Source: Alistipes sp.
GTDB taxonomy: Bacteria; Bacteroidota; Bacteroidia; Bacteroidales; Rikenellaceae
Length of the DNA: 64,000 nucleotides
Assembly (NCBI GenBank): GCA_017517705.1
Contig: JAFWYM010000002.1
Location: forward strand, 1-64,000
Direction of reading: 5' to 3'
The translations under genes were made by a program, and so were the position numbers. The notes beneath the pieces were generated by a model, which saw only the letters and a list, made by a program, of their open reading frames with translations, made no database searches and was not told the origin of the DNA. This document shows positions 43,113-51,926 of the stretch, piece after piece (within the stretch, counting starts at the first letter, position 1; each line of letters begins with the position of its first letter).

Positions 43113-43197
43113 CATATAGCAGCGAAAATAGCTGCGCATGGCAATATATTTGAGATGTAGAGCATTATATATGTAGCACACATAAAACTAAAGGAGT

Positions 43198-43704
43198 ATG
43201 AGAAGAGTTATTTTAGCAATTGTCGCAATGGTCATAACCGCAGGCTTCGCCTCGGCACAGAACTATATGGTCGTGGATAGCGAGAAGGTATTTAAATCTA
43301 TCGAGGCATACAACGATGCCTTAGAGCTTATCGAGAAGCTCTCGGCCGAGTACCAGAAGCAGGTAGATGCTAAGTTCCAGGAGGTGGAGACGCTATATAA
43401 CACATATATGCAGCAGCGCAGCTCGCTCTCGAGCGCTATGCGCCAGCAGCAGGAGCAGGCCATCCTTGCCAAGGAGGCCGAGGCTACCAAGTTCCAGGAG
43501 TCGCTCTTCGGCACCGATGGTATGCTTATGAAGAAGCGTCTGGAGCTTATCCAGCCCATACAGAAGCAGGTGTTCGACGCCATCGAGAGTTTCTCGAAGC
43601 AGTATGGCTACGACCTTGTCATCGACATCTCGGCCAACCCCATTGTGCTCTACTACTCGGAGAAGATAAACTTCACGGAGCGCATCATCGAGATATTGAA
43701 ATAG
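43198..43704 (+). CDS. OmpH/Skp-family periplasmic chaperone (copy 1)
   Basis: Periplasmic holdase for unfolded outer-membrane proteins. 168 residues, signal peptide about 1-21 (ending FASAQ). The mature part starts with the short strand YMVVDSEKVFKSIEAYNDAL, followed by a long coiled coil rich in Gln and Glu (about 45-125), and ends with strand elements YDLVIDISANPIVLYYSEKI, the Skp/OmpH pattern. It lies 85 bases after bamA, and a second related gene follows 30 bases later. Confidence 0.9.
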   Translation: MRRVILAIVAMVITAGFASAQNYMVVDSEKVFKSIEAYNDALELIEKLSAEYQKQVDAKFQEVETLYNTYMQQRSSLSSAMRQQQEQAILAKEAEATKFQESLFGTDGMLMKKRLELIQPIQKQVFDAIESFSKQYGYDLVIDISANPIVLYYSEKINFTERIIEILK

Positions 43705-43734
43705 GACGAATTATAACATAAATACACTATTGTA

Positions 43735-44265
43735 ATGAAGAATTTTTTGAAACTGACCCTTGCCGTTGTGCTTATGTTTAGCACCACGACACTCTTCGCC
43801 CAGAAGTTTGGCCGCGTAGACCTTGCTGCCATTGTTACCGTTATGCCCGAGTTCAAGGAGGCACAGACAAACCTTGAGGCCTATGGCCGCGATCTCCAGG
43901 ATCAGCTCGAGCAGATACAGGTGGAGTTTAACACCAAGTATGCTGAATATGAGAAGAACGTGGGCACATATACGGATGCTGTACGCCAGCTTAAGGAGGC
44001 TGAGCTCCAGCAGCTCCAGCAGCGCTTCACGGACTTCCAGCAGATCGCACAGCAGGATATGCAGAAGAAGGAGGCCGATGTTATGAATCCTATATACGAC
44101 AGGGCAAACGAGGCTGTTAAGAAGGTTGCTACCGAGGGTGGCTACCTCGCTATCTTCAGCACTACGCAGGATCAGCCCGCAGCTGCCGGTCTCGCCTACT
44201 TCGACGCTGCAGCCCTCACCGACATCACCGCAGCAGTTAAGGCGGAGCTCGGTATTACGGAGTAA
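43735..44265 (+). CDS. OmpH/Skp-family periplasmic chaperone (copy 2)
   Basis: A second Skp-like protein of 176 residues. Signal peptide about 1-22 (ending TLFAQ), then KFGRVDLAAIVTVMPEF, a long coiled coil (about 45-120; DLQDQLEQIQVEFNTKY, LQQLQQRFTDFQQIAQQD) and the terminal strands EGGYLAIFSTTQDQPA. It may have duplicated from copy 1 but is not very similar, so the two could serve different clients or form hetero-oligomers. A terminator follows about 120 bases later. Confidence 0.9.
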   Translation: MKNFLKLTLAVVLMFSTTTLFAQKFGRVDLAAIVTVMPEFKEAQTNLEAYGRDLQDQLEQIQVEFNTKYAEYEKNVGTYTDAVRQLKEAELQQLQQRFTDFQQIAQQDMQKKEADVMNPIYDRANEAVKKVATEGGYLAIFSTTQDQPAAAGLAYFDAAALTDITAAVKAELGITE

Positions 44266-44382
44266 CAACATCGGCGCAAAAGCAGAACAGCGTACTGCAA
44301 AGAGTTGTTGAGGCAGATAAGACGCGCTTGGAGGGGAGCGTAGCATCGGTTGTCTTAAGCCATCTCCCTGCGCTAACAAATC

Positions 44383-44434
44383 ATCCCAACAATGGGTCGT
44401 ACATCAACAGTACCTCCCGTTGTTGGGATTTTTT
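44383..44434 (+). terminator. Terminator of the uppS-bamA-skp operon, with apical GTAC stem
   Basis: Outer stem ATCCCAACAATGGG / CCCGTTGTTGGGAT (44383-44396, 44416-44429) followed by six T. The loop holds CGTACATC and a second GTAC, as in the hairpin at 11529-11572. Confidence 0.85.
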
Positions 44435-44446
44435 CATCATTACCGA

Positions 44447-44489
44447 AACAAACGAGGGGAGTGTCCAGCAAGTTAAGACACTCCCCTCG
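44447..44489 (-). terminator. Terminator of the surface-lipoprotein operon
   Basis: A 13-bp stem CGAGGGGAGTGTC / GACACTCCCCTCG (44453-44465, 44477-44489). On the minus strand it is followed by TTTGTTTCGG. It ends the run of lipoprotein genes that begins at 56227. Confidence 0.8.
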
Positions 44490-44505
44490 TGCATGAAGAT
44501 ACAAC

Positions 44506-45897
44506 CTACAGCTTTCGAAGAGTTATTTCGCGCTTAGCGCTCTTCTGGAGCGAGTCGTTATACTCATCCTCGCGAGCCATAATAGAGATATACGTAGGCA
44601 CATCCTCCTCCAACGAGAGCGAGTAGGGCTCACCGTCGATATATGCCATAAAGAACATCTGCTCAAACTTGGGATAGTCCGAGACACCCACGCCATAGCG
44701 CACAATGGCATGACCTCCATCGTCGAGGATGCCGGCGATGCCTATGTAGTAGTAACCCTCGGCATTGTCGTAGAAGTAACCATCCTCGTCGCAGCCAAAG
44801 AGGTAGATGTCGGCAGCACCATACTTCTCGCCGAGGTCGTAGTCCTCAGCCACAAGCTGTGAGAAGAAGAAGAGCGAGTTGAGCTCGCTATTATACTCAA
44901 CCTTGACCTTGAGGTCGTCGAAGCCCTCCCAGCCTGTCATCCACATCGACCTATTGGCGATGTCGCGCGTGAGATTCACGTGGCACACAGCATTGTTCAT
45001 ACCTACAACATACCACTCGCCAAGCCACTCGTTATACGCCTCCGAGGCAATGGGTTCCATCACCTCGAACTCCTCAGATGCAGCATATAGATAGCTAAGC
45101 TCAGCATCGGGAGTAATACCTATGGCCACAGCACGATACTTGCCCGGGATGATGTCGAAGGCATCGTAGCCATCGCCTACGCAGAGCATATCGGCAATTG
45201 TGTAGAGCGTATCGTTCTCCTCGTTATATCTGTTGAGGTAGTCGAGCATATCCACAAGGAGCGCCTCACACATACCCTTGAACGACTCCGTAGCCCACTG
45301 CTCAGCAGTGACAATAGCAATGACATAGTGGTTATTATCGAGGCTCTCGACCCTCACGACATGGTCGTAGACGAGCCCCTCGACAGTATCGCTACCAACG
45401 TATGTCACGCGCCAAGCATCGTTCTTCTTCATACCCGCGAGGTTATCTCCGGGAGTATCACCACCGCCGCTATTTGTAAGCGTGGTGAACTCCACAGACG
45501 TGATATCGCCATACGTCACACCCGCCTTGGTGCAGCCCACAGCAACATACTTATACGTTGTAGCAGGCTCGAGACCCTCGAGGATAGTGACATACTGACG
45601 GCTTGAGTGAATCTCCGAGGCATCGAAGCCCTCGGCAATATGCTCGGCAACAAGCTCCTGAAGCGTTGCCGACATATCGGCAGTAACGAAGCCCAGCCAC
45701 GACTTAGCAGCATCGTCATCGTGCGTAACCTTTACCTTTGCAGTAGTTGCAGTAATATTGTCGACATCGACATGTAGCGTAAGGCCTTCAGGGATAGGCA
45801 TCGTGCCATTATCGTCATCGCCATTACAGCCCACGACAATGGCTATGGCCGTAAGCACGACCATAGCCTTTGTAAGAAGATGTTTTACGAAATTCAT
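44506..45897 (-). CDS. Surface lipoprotein with fibronectin-III-like domain
   Basis: 463 residues. The signal peptide ends in AIVVGCNGDDDNG; the acidic residues just after the Cys match the Bacteroidetes lipoprotein export signal for surface exposure. Residues about 38-142 look like a fibronectin type III/Ig-like domain (ITATTAKVKVTHDDDAAKSW, ILEGLEPATTYKYVAVGCTK). The rest (about 150-463) is an unrecognised region rich in Trp, Tyr and acidic residues (AYNEWLGEWYVVGMNNAV, YGVGVSDYPKFEQMFF), possibly ligand-binding. It is the last gene of the BACON operon and probably works with the other surface proteins encoded there. Confidence 0.8.
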   Translation of the reverse strand: MNFVKHLLTKAMVVLTAIAIVVGCNGDDDNGTMPIPEGLTLHVDVDNITATTAKVKVTHDDDAAKSWLGFVTADMSATLQELVAEHIAEGFDASEIHSSRQYVTILEGLEPATTYKYVAVGCTKAGVTYGDITSVEFTTLTNSGGGDTPGDNLAGMKKNDAWRVTYVGSDTVEGLVYDHVVRVESLDNNHYVIAIVTAEQWATESFKGMCEALLVDMLDYLNRYNEENDTLYTIADMLCVGDGYDAFDIIPGKYRAVAIGITPDAELSYLYAASEEFEVMEPIASEAYNEWLGEWYVVGMNNAVCHVNLTRDIANRSMWMTGWEGFDDLKVKVEYNSELNSLFFFSQLVAEDYDLGEKYGAADIYLFGCDEDGYFYDNAEGYYYIGIAGILDDGGHAIVRYGVGVSDYPKFEQMFFMAYIDGEPYSLSLEEDVPTYISIMAREDEYNDSLQKSAKREITLRKL

Positions 45898-45927
45898 ACT
45901 GTTCGCTTTTTAATATTGCACTACGCA

Positions 45928-48900
45928 CTATTCGTAGTACTTAAATAAATATATAGCTCCCTTGCCTGTATCGGTAGGCTTGTAAATACTAAACGACTGA
46001 TAGGATGTGGTATAGTTGAGCATTATAGTATCTTTACTGCTATATGCCTTGGAAACCTTTAGCGTAGCTGCACCATTATTAGCCGAATCGATCGTCACGC
46101 TCCAAGAGGTGTACTCGCCAAGTGTTGTGCTTGTCTTCAACGATCCACTTGAATTGCTTAGATATCTACCGTCGGCACGTACAAATGCGAAGGTACCGGG
46201 ATAAGCCTCAGCTCCACTTGCAAGTGTAAACTGCTCAAGGCCTGTTGCATCCTTAATGCTATTACCCATAAGAGTTATTTGCATAGGGGTAGATGTGCTT
46301 GTATTAGTCCAAGTCTTAATCGCATAATCCTCATCGCCATCAGGATTCTTAGCAGCAATAATCACCTTATCGCCCACTGCAAGCTCATTAACGTCGGTAA
46401 CAAGGAACCAGCCAACCTTTACATCGGGGTGGTTGTACTGTCCAATAGTAACGTTAGCAGAGGCCAAGCCGAAGGTAAAGTTAAACTCTGCACTGCGTGC
46501 GGCACCTGTGTTCTGAGCAAATGTTGCAGTTGCGGTTGCAGCATTCTCGGTATAATCGAAGGTTACAAAGTCGTAAGCATCGGCCATAGAGCCCTTGATA
46601 GTCTCGCCTGCAGGCAGCAAATTACCCTCAGTGGTAAGCGTGACGGTTGCTGTGTCACCCTCGTAACCCACAAGATCCTTATCGGCAGTTGCCGTAAGTC
46701 GGTAATAACCCTTGAAGTAAGATGGATATGACTTGCTACCACCAGTACCCTTGGTTGTCGTTGTGACAACCGTAGTAACGGTGATAACGTCGCCAACCCT
46801 AACATCGAGGGTATCGTCCTCAACTACATAGTTGCCATCTTCGGTCTCGAGGTACTTGATGTTTGCCTTATTACCAGCTCCATCCTCGATTACGTAAGCA
46901 TAAGAATAAGAACTTGGAACAGTGGTTACAACACCCGTTAGTCGGTATGTAATATTTTCATCCTTGCCCTTAGTGATAAACTCGGCAATAGTAACCTCCT
47001 CGGGAGCACCCTTCTGGAGTACGTTGAATGTCCACGTGAGCGGCTCCTGACCCTCCAACGTCGCCGTGATGGTAGCAGTGGCATTACGCACCGTGCCCTC
47101 ATTTGCCTGAGCTGTGTAAGTAAGGCAGTTATTAACCTTGTCGAAGCTAAATGTAATCCAGTCGACGTCAGCCGCTGCCGTGATTGTCCAGTCGCCTACA
47201 TAGTTGAATACAACCGCGTTGATATCTGTGGCCTCCGCAGCACCCTCCTCGGGAACAACGACAGACTCATCGCTATCGGGCACGGTAACATCGGCATGAG
47301 CTACAGGAATAGAGCCCTTGATGCCTACAAGACGATAGAGCGAGAGAGCCTGTTTCTCCGTTTCTCCACTATAGAAGTAGTTGTACGAGCTACCATCGCG
47401 ATAGTACATCTTGTTTTCAGCGTAATCGCCCTCCTTATTGCCAATGGTTGCTACACCTTCCGCAATAGTTACGGTGAACGAGGCGTCAGCATCAACATAG
47501 TTCTTGTTGTTGAGTTTATACGATGTGCTGGTCGATGCAAGGAAGCCCTTGTTCGTGTCATCGTAGAAGGCAAAGGTGCCCGCAGCCGAGCCATTAGCCA
47601 AAACGAAGGTCTGCACTGCGTCGGTAGGTGTGAGGTAGTAGTTACCAAGTTTGGTGACCTCGGTAGCAACACGACGCTCGCTCGTTATAGTTTTGCTCAT
47701 AGCCACATCGAAATCCTTGGCAGCAATAATCACCTGGTCGCCGGCCTCGAGAGTAGAGGCATCGGTAACAAGCTCCCAAGTGTTACCCTTCGAGGTGTCG
47801 GCACTCTGCACAATGATAGTAGAAGTCTTAGCATAGCCATCAGTGAAGGTTACAACAACTGTGCGGGGCGCGCCATCGTTAGCCGGCAACGTAACCGTAG
47901 CCTTATCAGCGTTGGTCGTATACTCGAGCTCGGCATAGAGCGCATCAACCATACAAGAGATATCGCCTGCAGGGCTCAAGGTACCCACCTTGTTGAGTGA
48001 TACCTCAACGCTACCACCTGTGTAAGCAACGAGGTCGTTATTCACAGATGCCTCCAAGTTGTAGTAGCCCTTACAGATGGCGTGGGCTGAGCTCGATCCA
48101 CCGGTGGCTTCAGCAGATACCGCAGCTATGATGGTAACGATATCACCGATGTTGATGCTTGTATTGTCGATGAACAAGTCGCCATTAGCCATATCAATAT
48201 ACTTGAAGGTCGCCACATTGCCAGCAGCATCGGCAATAGTAGTGCTACCAGATGCAGATGTAGCCTTCTTGGTAAGTATACCCGTAACCTCATACTCCAC
48301 ATTTGCATCTACCTCCTTAGTGATAAACTCGGCTACGGTAGCCTTAACGGGAGCGCCCTTCTGAACGACAGCGAAGCTCCAGATCTTACTCTCCTCGCCC
48401 TCGTGAGTAGCGGTGATGGTGACATTAGCATAGCGTGCTACGCCTTCGTTGGCCTCTGCGAGGTAGCTAAGAACACCATCAGCATAGTTGAGGGTGAGCC
48501 ACTGAGCATCTGTAGCAACCTCAATAGCCCAGTCGCCTACATACGTGAACGTCACCTCCTCGAAAGGAGTCGCCTCCGTTACGCCCTCAACAGCAATAAC
48601 TACAGACTCGTCAGCATCGGGAACAGTGACAACAGCACCTGCAACAGGCACAACACCCTTAACACCCACCATCTTATAGAGGCATACATCATCGTGCTTA
48701 GCAGCATTGATACTAGCTGCATCGATACAACCAAAGCGACGATACGTACTGGTTGTTGAAGAAGGATTATAATTATAGAACTTCAAGAGAGTGTTGTCCC
48801 ACTCGCTACCCTTAGCCTCGATTGTCGCCACACCATCATTAACAGCAATCTCAAACGATGAATTCCTTGTGGGATATGCCGAAAGCTTGAGGTAGTTATC

Positions 48901-50091
48901 TGTCTGAGCATTGGTCAAGTATCCACTCTTGGTGTCACCCTCGTAATCTTCAGCATTGTAGAAATCGAAGGCCGCCTTACTAGCATCCTGCTTAGTGAGG
49001 ATGAGCGGCTGAACCATATGCTGATACTTGGTCGCATCCGTAACAATGGGGTGATAGAGATAATCGCCAGCCTTAATAATGTTGGTATTGTATGATGCGT
49101 ACGGATAAGTTGTTGTGCTGTTACATCCCAATACAAAGTCGCCGTTTACGGCAGCAATCGTCACAATATCACCCTCGGCAAGTGTCGAGGCATCACGCAC
49201 GAGCTCCCACCTATGGCTGGCCACAACACCCTCCATATTCACACCAAAGCGGTTAACCATACCGCCCTCGAGCGTGAGGGTCTTACCCTCGCCGATAGTG
49301 CCACGCTTAACATATAGCTTATCGCTGGTTAGAACCGTGACAGTGTAGCTATCGCCACCCTCCAAAGCCGTAGGCAGCACGTTGAAGTATACATCTGTAT
49401 TCGACGTGGTGGCAACACTGACACTGCTGACGCCCTCAGCTACGGTAAAGGCGTGGGGAAGAGCAAGGTCTGTAGTAATGGTACCTGCAAGGCTCTTACC
49501 CTCGGCTGTGAAGATAACCTTCTCAACCTGCTCGGCAGTGAAGTTCTTTAGCGTCATCTTAACAACAGCCACGAGGCGTGTGAACTGCACCTGCTGTGCC
49601 TCGGTGGGCTGAACGTCGGTAGTGACAACCTTCGACACCATAAGGTCGGCATCGGGATCGTACGAGCCCTCGGCCATCGTCTGGTGAGCAGGGAGTCTAA
49701 GGGTTGCTGCGTTGATGCTCTCAGCCTCAACATACGCACTTGCGGGATATACCGTAACATACTTATACTCGCCTTGGCCTACATTACCGTTAAATGTGGC
49801 AGTGATATGCGCCTTGCCCTCGACCTTCGCGTATGCTACATCCGTAGCCGCTGCCAGGACATCCGTCTGCTCCAACACGGCGAAGCTCTCGCTATCGTTC
49901 CAGCTAAACACAGGAGCATCGTCGCTCGACGTATCGACAGATGTACGTGTTGCCTCGGGCTCGGCAACGAAGGTTACCACAACATCTCCCTGATTAGAGT
50001 TGCTATTAGGCTCATCAAACTCATTTGAGCAAGCTGTAAGACCCATTGCTGCTACAGCAACGACGGTCAAGAGTTGAAACATCTTTTTCAT
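45928..50091 (-). CDS. Giant modular surface lipoprotein: fimbrillin-like head plus A-B-C-A-B-C-A repeats
   Basis: 1387 residues with lipobox GLTAC (Cys21) and acidic export signal SNEFDEP. Residues about 35-290 resemble the fimbrillin-like (Mfa/FimA-type) two-domain head, with FSWNDSESFAVLEQTD and LRLPAHQTMAEGSYDPDADL. The remainder is a repeat: module A (WELV-DASTLAEGD...), at 293-478, 770-926 and 1226-1387; module B, a BACON-like Ig domain (PD-DESVV, VGDW-I, QKGAP), at about 479-580 and 927-1030; module C, an OB-fold-like domain (VAEFITK...ITGI-type, DIVTIIAAV), at about 582-766 and 1031-1225. Each A ends LYKMVGVKG or LYRLVGIKG. The role is probably adhesion or glycan binding on the cell surface. 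Confidence 0.8.
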   Translation of the reverse strand: MKKMFQLLTVVAVAAMGLTACSNEFDEPNSNSNQGDVVVTFVAEPEATRTSVDTSSDDAPVFSWNDSESFAVLEQTDVLAAATDVAYAKVEGKAHITATFNGNVGQGEYKYVTVYPASAYVEAESINAATLRLPAHQTMAEGSYDPDADLMVSKVVTTDVQPTEAQQVQFTRLVAVVKMTLKNFTAEQVEKVIFTAEGKSLAGTITTDLALPHAFTVAEGVSSVSVATTSNTDVYFNVLPTALEGGDSYTVTVLTSDKLYVKRGTIGEGKTLTLEGGMVNRFGVNMEGVVASHRWELVRDASTLAEGDIVTIAAVNGDFVLGCNSTTTYPYASYNTNIIKAGDYLYHPIVTDATKYQHMVQPLILTKQDASKAAFDFYNAEDYEGDTKSGYLTNAQTDNYLKLSAYPTRNSSFEIAVNDGVATIEAKGSEWDNTLLKFYNYNPSSTTSTYRRFGCIDAASINAAKHDDVCLYKMVGVKGVVPVAGAVVTVPDADESVVIAVEGVTEATPFEEVTFTYVGDWAIEVATDAQWLTLNYADGVLSYLAEANEGVARYANVTITATHEGEESKIWSFAVVQKGAPVKATVAEFITKEVDANVEYEVTGILTKKATSASGSTTIADAAGNVATFKYIDMANGDLFIDNTSINIGDIVTIIAAVSAEATGGSSSAHAICKGYYNLEASVNNDLVAYTGGSVEVSLNKVGTLSPAGDISCMVDALYAELEYTTNADKATVTLPANDGAPRTVVVTFTDGYAKTSTIIVQSADTSKGNTWELVTDASTLEAGDQVIIAAKDFDVAMSKTITSERRVATEVTKLGNYYLTPTDAVQTFVLANGSAAGTFAFYDDTNKGFLASTSTSYKLNNKNYVDADASFTVTIAEGVATIGNKEGDYAENKMYYRDGSSYNYFYSGETEKQALSLYRLVGIKGSIPVAHADVTVPDSDESVVVPEEGAAEATDINAVVFNYVGDWTITAAADVDWITFSFDKVNNCLTYTAQANEGTVRNATATITATLEGQEPLTWTFNVLQKGAPEEVTIAEFITKGKDENITYRLTGVVTTVPSSYSYAYVIEDGAGNKANIKYLETEDGNYVVEDDTLDVRVGDVITVTTVVTTTTKGTGGSKSYPSYFKGYYRLTATADKDLVGYEGDTATVTLTTEGNLLPAGETIKGSMADAYDFVTFDYTENAATATATFAQNTGAARSAEFNFTFGLASANVTIGQYNHPDVKVGWFLVTDVNELAVGDKVIIAAKNPDGDEDYAIKTWTNTSTSTPMQITLMGNSIKDATGLEQFTLASGAEAYPGTFAFVRADGRYLSNSSGSLKTSTTLGEYTSWSVTIDSANNGAATLKVSKAYSSKDTIMLNYTTSYQSFSIYKPTDTGKGAIYLFKYYE

Positions 50092-50106
50092 AGTTCAAAT
50101 AAGTTT

Positions 50107-50247
50107 TTAGAGATCCTCATCATAGTCGTTATATCCGGAATCCTGTCCCGGATCACCACCATCGCCAAAGCCACTAAGGCCAAAGCCATGCTCCACTTCA
50201 ATCTGCTCTACATCGAGCGAGGGAGCCACGTAAATAATCTTGTTCAT
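50107..50247 (-). CDS. 46-residue peptide in surface lipoprotein operon
   Basis: From the ATG at 50247 the protein reads MNKIIYVAPSLDVEQIEVE, then HGFGLSGFG, then an acidic Gly/Asp-rich tail ending YNDYDEDL. The longer frame to 50340 overlaps the upstream gene and has no matching start context. No signal peptide, transmembrane helix or Cys residues. The layout (basic N terminus, V-E-V-E-x-G-F core, acidic tail) is shared by many small Bacteroidetes proteins found beside surface lipoproteins, as I recall, and their function is unknown. It lies 23 bases after the FISUMP-like gene and 15 before the giant lipoprotein, clearly within one transcript. Confidence 0.65.
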   Translation of the reverse strand: MNKIIYVAPSLDVEQIEVEHGFGLSGFGDGGDPGQDSGYNDYDEDL

Positions 50248-50270
50248 AATCGTTTGTGTTATAATAATTG

Positions 50271-51911
50271 TTAATCGTTGTTTGTCTCCTTCACGCAGCG
50301 CACCGAGGCGGCATAGGCACGGGCACCATAAGAGTACCATGAGGCCGCAACGCTCTCATCCAAGAGCGGGTAGACACCATAATATATCTCGTTGTAGGCA
50401 ACAAAGAGTGTCGCAGCCTTACCCAACGGCAGCATCGTCTCATTGTCGCTCTCGGCAGTCCAGTAGAGCATACGCTCTGAGGTCTCGCCCACGAGTCCCG
50501 AGACATCGAAGTTACCCACGGCGGGGAAGTAGCTATCGCCATCGGTCCACGTCCAGCCACACCTCTCCTTACGCCACTTGCTATTCACATAGGCACAGGC
50601 AAAGTCCTTGTCGAGGTACCCAAAGGCACCGGCAGGGGGCACACAGTAGCCCGCAGGACAGGGGTCAAATATGGTTTTATAGGACGTGCCTGCCTCAGCC
50701 GAGCCCCACAGCTGCGATGTGGACTGCATGGCCACATTCGAGCTATTGACCAAATCCTGCTGCATATACCAATCGAAGAGGTACTCACCGATGGGTATGT
50801 CGGTACGGCAGCCGAGGATTGTTGTGGGATGGTTCAAGGCGTACTCTATATTTCCCGGAGCATTGAGCGCCACGGGAGCCTCGAAGCCTACATAGCGCCA
50901 CTCGTGCGAGCCATCGCCACGTTGCGTGTTATTCACGTTAAGCACAACACGCTTAGCCTCTATCTCCTGCTCTATGGCGTTATACTCCTCCTCCGTCTCG
51001 GCAATGTTATACTCCTCGTCATAGCGGTGTGTAGGCACCTCCATATACTCCACAGGCGAGGGTAAGAAGGGCTCCTTACGTCCCCACTGGTAGAGCATAC
51101 CGCGGTTGTTGATATCGTCAGGCTCGTTATTCAGAGCTCCGAGGTTACGATCCATCCATTCGAGACCGTTAGATGTCACGGTCGTGAGGTTGTCGTTGCT
51201 AACCCATATATGCCAGCTCCAGAGTATGCGGCCACCGCCATCCATAAGCGCCACAAGGGCATTACCCTCCGTCGTACCCGTAGTGAGGTATATACGCTCC
51301 TCAGCAGCCGAGTAGAAGGGCTCGCCTGCGATGATGCGCGTACTCCGCGTCTTGTCGCCATCGAACGTCGACTCCCAGATAAGCTCGGCGTAGCTGCCAC
51401 CCTCAAGCATGGCGCTATGGGTGGCTATATAGCGCGAGTTGCCATCAGCACCTCCATTACCCTTGACGTCGGCACGGAACGATAGCGTCGTCTCGGTGGG
51501 TGCCTTGTAGCAGTTGGCCGTAGCCGTAGCCGAGAGATCGATTGCCGGGATGCCCATCTGCAGCAGCTTGAAGCGTGCCACGGCAGTATCAGGCTTACTG
51601 CCTGCGGTGATGGTGATGACGGCGAGGCGCTCCTCTGAGGCACTATTCTCGTCGACAAAGAGTGTAAGGGTATTCCCCTCGATACTTACATCTATCCAGT
51701 CGGCCTCGGTAGTGGCATCCCACACCTCACGGTTGGTGGCAACAAAGAGCTCCTTGCTTCCACCCTCGCGTGCGATAGTAGCAGAGGTCGACGAGAGCGT
51801 CACGTTAGCATAGTCGGGCTCGGCATAGCACACCTCGCGAGACTCATTCGTACAGCCCACAATAAAGAGCAGGGCGATGGTAGCAATATGGTATATATAT
51901 CCAATTTTCAT
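50271..51911 (-). CDS. BACON-domain surface lipoprotein with FISUMP-like C-terminal domain
   Basis: 546 residues. Lipobox FIVGC (Cys20), then TNESREV. Residues about 37-120 form a BACON-like Ig domain (SATIAREGGSKELFVATN, WDATTEADWIDVSIEGN). From about 225 the sequence matches the Fibrobacter succinogenes paralogous (FISUMP) type: GLEWMDRNLGALNNEP, GMLYQWGRKEPFLPS, DPCPAGYCVPPAG and YSYGARAYAASVRCVKE. Such domains are lectin-like and common on Bacteroidales surface proteins, suggesting carbohydrate or host-ligand binding. Confidence 0.8.
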   Translation of the reverse strand: MKIGYIYHIATIALLFIVGCTNESREVCYAEPDYANVTLSSTSATIAREGGSKELFVATNREVWDATTEADWIDVSIEGNTLTLFVDENSASEERLAVITITAGSKPDTAVARFKLLQMGIPAIDLSATATANCYKAPTETTLSFRADVKGNGGADGNSRYIATHSAMLEGGSYAELIWESTFDGDKTRSTRIIAGEPFYSAAEERIYLTTGTTEGNALVALMDGGGRILWSWHIWVSNDNLTTVTSNGLEWMDRNLGALNNEPDDINNRGMLYQWGRKEPFLPSPVEYMEVPTHRYDEEYNIAETEEEYNAIEQEIEAKRVVLNVNNTQRGDGSHEWRYVGFEAPVALNAPGNIEYALNHPTTILGCRTDIPIGEYLFDWYMQQDLVNSSNVAMQSTSQLWGSAEAGTSYKTIFDPCPAGYCVPPAGAFGYLDKDFACAYVNSKWRKERCGWTWTDGDSYFPAVGNFDVSGLVGETSERMLYWTAESDNETMLPLGKAATLFVAYNEIYYGVYPLLDESVAASWYSYGARAYAASVRCVKETNND

Positions 51912-51926
51912 AGTCGTAATATCGTA

